From Paraburkholderia dilworthii (GTDB lineage: Bacteria; Pseudomonadota; Gammaproteobacteria; Burkholderiales; Burkholderiaceae), in assembly GCF_000472525.1 (NCBI RefSeq), contig NZ_AWZT01000029.1:1-64000 (forward strand): DNA of 64,000 bases, read 5' to 3'. Positions 61,377 to 64,000 of the stretch are shown here, piece by piece (the first letter of the stretch is position 1; each line of letters opens with the position of its first letter). The notes under the pieces are model-generated. The model saw nothing but the letters and a program-made list of their open reading frames with translations. It searched no databases and had not been told where the DNA came from. The position numbers and the translations under genes were made by a program.

Positions 61377-62321
61377 ATGAATCTGAGTCCTTCCGGAATG
61401 GATCCCTCGGCGTCGCGCGAAGCGGCGCGCCGCGAACTGGCTGCGCTTGTCAGCCGCTTCGCGCCGATAGACGGCGCGCATCAGACGGCAATTCCCTCGC
61501 TGGCCTTCTACCGATACTCGGCGCCGGCCGATCTTGGCTGCGGCGTGACGAACTCCGCGTTCGTGTTCGCGGCGCAGGGCGCCAAGCGGGTCGTGGTCGC
61601 GGGGCAGGCTTACGACTACGATCATCTGCATTGCCTCGTGACGTCCGTCGATCTGCCGATGACCTCGCAGGTTACGCGAGCGTCGTCCGACGCGCCTTAT
61701 CTATGCGTGAAGCTCACGCTCGATCCGCAGTGCATCGCCGAACTCGCGACGCAACTGCGTCTGCCCGAACCCGGCGCCGTGTCGGCGGGCGAGGGCATCG
61801 CCGTCGGCTCGCTGTCGACGCCGGTTTTCGACGCAGCGCTGCGGCTCGTGCGATTGCTCGATACTCCGGCTGACATTCCTGTTCTCGCGCCGCTCATCGA
61901 AAGGGAATTGCTCTACCGGCTGATGACCAGCGAGCAGGGTAAGCGGTTGCGGCACATCGCCGTGAATGGGAGCCAGACCTACCGGATCGCGCGAGCTATC
62001 GAGTGGATCCAGAATCACTACTCCGAGCTTTTGCGGGTGGAGATGCTGGCGCAGGAGGTGAACATGAGCGTGTCGTCGTTCCATCATCACTTCAAGAACG
62101 TCACGACGCTCAGTCCGCTGCAATATCAGAAGCAGTTGCGGCTTCACGAAGCCCGAAAACTGCTGCTTGGACAGAAGGGCGATGTGGGGTCGGTGGCGAT
62201 CCGGGTTGGGTATGACAGTCCTTCGCAGTTCAGCCGCGAATATAGCCGGCTCTTCGGGGCGCCTCCGCTTCGCGATGTGGTGCAGTTAAGACGCCGCAAC
62301 GGGATCGGATATGGAGAGTAG
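61377..62321 (+). CDS. AraC family transcriptional regulator
   Basis: A 314-residue regulator: N-terminal cupin-like effector domain (residues about 30-180, AraC_N type) and C-terminal AraC DNA-binding domain with two helix-turn-helix units (RVEMLAQEVNMSVSSFHHHF and VGSVAIRVGYDSPSQFSREY). The ATG at 61377 fits the family. It likely controls the divergent hydroxylase genes through the repeat sites at 61272-61305. Confidence 0.9.
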   Translation: MNLSPSGMDPSASREAARRELAALVSRFAPIDGAHQTAIPSLAFYRYSAPADLGCGVTNSAFVFAAQGAKRVVVAGQAYDYDHLHCLVTSVDLPMTSQVTRASSDAPYLCVKLTLDPQCIAELATQLRLPEPGAVSAGEGIAVGSLSTPVFDAALRLVRLLDTPADIPVLAPLIERELLYRLMTSEQGKRLRHIAVNGSQTYRIARAIEWIQNHYSELLRVEMLAQEVNMSVSSFHHHFKNVTTLSPLQYQKQLRLHEARKLLLGQKGDVGSVAIRVGYDSPSQFSREYSRLFGAPPLRDVVQLRRRNGIGYGE

Positions 62322-62415
62322 GTCGCTGCGCCGGGAAAATGTGCTCGCGGTCGATACCAGGGTTGCACAAGATGGATGCCGAATGCCGCATCGCGATCGC
62401 CTTGCTCGACCTGGC

Positions 62416-62823
62416 TCACGAGTGCAACTTCAAACCCTTCACGGTTTTATCGATGGCCTTTTTCGGCCCGTGCAGAGCGAGACCCACGAGGTCGAGGTTC
62501 GCTAGCTCCTGCGCGCGAAAGGCCTCGCGATTCGCGGCGTCGTGGCCCGTCGAAAACATCGCGTGCACGTAGGGCACGATCGTGAGTTCGCGTGTGAGCG
62601 CTTGCCGATGCGCCGTTTGCAGGCCGCAAAGATCAGCGGCAAACACCAGCATCGGTTGGCCTAGCATGCGGCCGTATCGACGCCCTGCGGCATCCTCGTA
62701 GGGCTCGCCCAACGCTTCAGGTATCGCGGCGGCGACACCGGTTGCAAGAAACGCGGCGACATTGAGTTTTTGCCAGACTGCCAGATCGTCGCGCACGATC
62801 AGGGCTACCTTCGTATCGAACAT
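62416..62823 (-). CDS. DUF2000 family protein
   Basis: A 135-residue protein of the DUF2000 (putative tRNA-binding/aminoacyl deacylase-like) family, with KVALIVRDDLAVWQKLNVAA at the start and GRMLGQPMLVFAADLCGL in the middle. Function unknown. It follows the AraC regulator at 62868 by 44 bases on the same strand, so it is probably co-transcribed. Confidence 0.8.
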   Translation of the reverse strand: MFDTKVALIVRDDLAVWQKLNVAAFLATGVAAAIPEALGEPYEDAAGRRYGRMLGQPMLVFAADLCGLQTAHRQALTRELTIVPYVHAMFSTGHDAANREAFRAQELANLDLVGLALHGPKKAIDKTVKGLKLHS

Positions 62824-62867
62824 GATTGCTCCTCGGTGAGGCGCTCATGATCGGCGACCCGTCGCAA

Positions 62868-63725
62868 TCAGTCTGGAACGTTCGTGCACATGCGCCGGTA
62901 AGCCGCTGGGGTCATCCGGTAGGCCCGGCGAAACCAGCGGCCGAGATGGCTCTGATCGGCGAATCCGACTTCGGCGGCAGCTTCCGCGGGCGTGCGGCCG
63001 TTCGCCAGCAGTCTGCGCGCGGCGCGCAGGCGCAAGCGGACAAGATACGCATGCGGCGACGTACCGAACGCGCGCTGGAACAGGCGTGTCAACCGGAACC
63101 GGTCGATCCCGGCAATAGTAGCCAATTCATCGAGCCCGACGTTGCCGTCCATGTGGTCGTGCAAAAAATCGCGGACACGGGCGATCATGGTCGAGATGGT
63201 CGCGCCGCCCGTCATCGGCATCTCGCACAACTGGCCGCCGAGCCGCGTCAGAAGGCGATCTAGCGTCTGGTCACGCGCTAGCCTGCCCTCGTTGCCGTGG
63301 ATCGCGAGGAAGGCCTGCTGAATCGTGCCGACAAGTTCGCTGTCGTCGACGAGCGTATGGGCAAAAGCGGCGTCGACGCGTTGCAGACCGGGAAGGTTCA
63401 GGCGGCGCGTCGCGCGCTCGACCCAGGCTTGCGGCAGATACAACATCGCATAAGTGAAGCCGCTGGCCTCCGGCGCATGGCCGTCGTGCAACGCGCCCGG
63501 CTCGATCAGGATCGCACGGCCAGGCACGCTCGTATGCAGCGACTGGCGGCATCGGAAGCGCTGCACGCCCTGTTCCGTGTAGCCGGTCAGCATGTCGTCG
63601 TGATCGTGCGGATCGTACGCGTGACCGCTGAAGTGCGCCCGCAGGCTCTCGATACCGGTCTCCAGATCGCGCCGCGCGACGAGCCAGTTGTCAGGACAGG
63701 AAGGGGACACGGCCGCGCTCGTCAT
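62868..63725 (-). CDS. AraC family transcriptional regulator
   Basis: A 285-residue AraC protein with a cupin-like N-terminal domain (His residues in HDHDDMLTGYTEQGVQRF) and a C-terminal two-HTH DNA-binding domain (NVGLDELATIAGIDRFRLTR and EAAAEVGFADQSHLGRWFRR). The start at the ATG 63725 is preferred; the frame runs open to 63944. Its target is probably the downstream DUF2000 gene or a distant operon. Confidence 0.88.
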   Translation of the reverse strand: MTSAAVSPSCPDNWLVARRDLETGIESLRAHFSGHAYDPHDHDDMLTGYTEQGVQRFRCRQSLHTSVPGRAILIEPGALHDGHAPEASGFTYAMLYLPQAWVERATRRLNLPGLQRVDAAFAHTLVDDSELVGTIQQAFLAIHGNEGRLARDQTLDRLLTRLGGQLCEMPMTGGATISTMIARVRDFLHDHMDGNVGLDELATIAGIDRFRLTRLFQRAFGTSPHAYLVRLRLRAARRLLANGRTPAEAAAEVGFADQSHLGRWFRRAYRMTPAAYRRMCTNVPD

Positions 63726-64000
63726 TGCCTGGCTTGCTCCTCGTAGTTGCTCGAAGTTACTGGCCGCAGTGTACGTCAGCAATACGCGGATCGCAGGGAG
63801 GGGCCGGTTGACCGCAGGCGGTTCATCGAACGGAGGCGAACAGCGGCGCTGCGCCGCGCGGGGCGTTCGAATGCGCTGCATGCTGGCGCACCGTCCCGCT
63901 CGCCGGGTGCGTGGATCGAGCACCGAAATGATCGATTTGCGCAACTTGCGCGGACAAAGTACACTTCAAACTGATCGTTTCAATCAAATCAGTGACCAAT
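63726..64000. other. right window edge, no gene supported
   Basis: Holds the upstream region of the AraC gene. The open frames here are short and have no recognisable product; a gene continuing beyond the window cannot be excluded. Confidence 0.4.

Overview
The window is high-GC DNA with a dense proteobacterial gene order. The mix of genes (OmpC-like Burkholderiales porin, DUF2917 protein, many LysR/AraC/GntR/IclR regulators, PotABCD-type transporters, isoquinoline-oxidoreductase-type molybdenum enzyme, MHYT-GGDEF-EAL protein) points to Burkholderiaceae, most likely Paraburkholderia, Caballeronia or a close relative, on a catabolism-rich secondary replicon. No rRNA, tRNA, CRISPR array or intact mobile element was seen.

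Layout. 1-3.9 kb: sparse, small hypothetical genes and one FMN-binding PPOX-like protein; it looks less GC-rich and may be the edge of an accessory segment. 3.9-14.3 kb: a catabolic transport locus. A LysR regulator is divergent from an operon for a PotA-like ATPase, HAD hydrolase, FAD amine oxidase-like enzyme, two PotB/PotC-like permeases and an aldehyde dehydrogenase; a GMC alcohol dehydrogenase and the matching periplasmic binding protein are on the opposite strand. 14.5-16.2 kb: DUF4142 protein, cupredoxin and ECF sigma factor in one operon. 16.3-19.9 kb: tartrate/malate-type dehydrogenase, MFS importer and LysR regulator. 19.9-23.8 kb: DHA2 efflux pump divergent from an ArsR-like regulator, a PPOX protein and a COG4705 membrane protein. 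23.9-28.3 kb: porin, a MetQ-like lipoprotein-family binding protein with an apparent in-frame internal deletion, and two members of an Aot-like basic amino-acid uptake system without permease or ATPase.

28.8-31.8 kb: a PotD-like periplasmic protein overlapping by ATGA with a membrane diguanylate cyclase, reminiscent of the NspS-MbaA polyamine-sensing pair of Vibrio. 31.9-33.8 kb: phnN and an M20 amidohydrolase. 33.8-42.1 kb: IclR and GntR regulators, a complete tetronate (L-threonate/D-erythronate) pathway (ltnD, otnK, otnC, otnI, denD) ending in dihydroxyacetone phosphate, then a pcaF-like thiolase with its own promoter and long leader. 42.4-46.8 kb: exported hypothetical protein, DUF2917 protein, a repeat-rich exported protein translationally coupled to a small membrane protein, and an orphan histidine kinase. 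46.9-50.6 kb: two LysR regulators each divergent from or beside an oxidoreductase (aldo/keto reductase, NADPH quinone reductase). 50.6-53.2 kb: an aspartate carbamoyltransferase carrying an N-terminal helix-turn-helix, with a palindrome over its own promoter, and a DapA-family aldolase. 53.5-55.3 kb: M23 peptidase, coiled-coil membrane protein and bactofilin (cell-shape operon). 55.3-58.4 kb: a membrane sensor domain lacking an output domain and a MHYT-GGDEF-EAL protein. 58.5-63.7 kb: two-subunit molybdenum hydroxylase under a divergent AraC regulator with two direct-repeat sites, then DUF2000 and another AraC regulator.

The most unusual items are the binding-protein/diguanylate cyclase pair, the HTH-ATCase fusion with its putative operator, the multi-enzyme PotABCD locus of unknown substrate, and the deleted MetQ.
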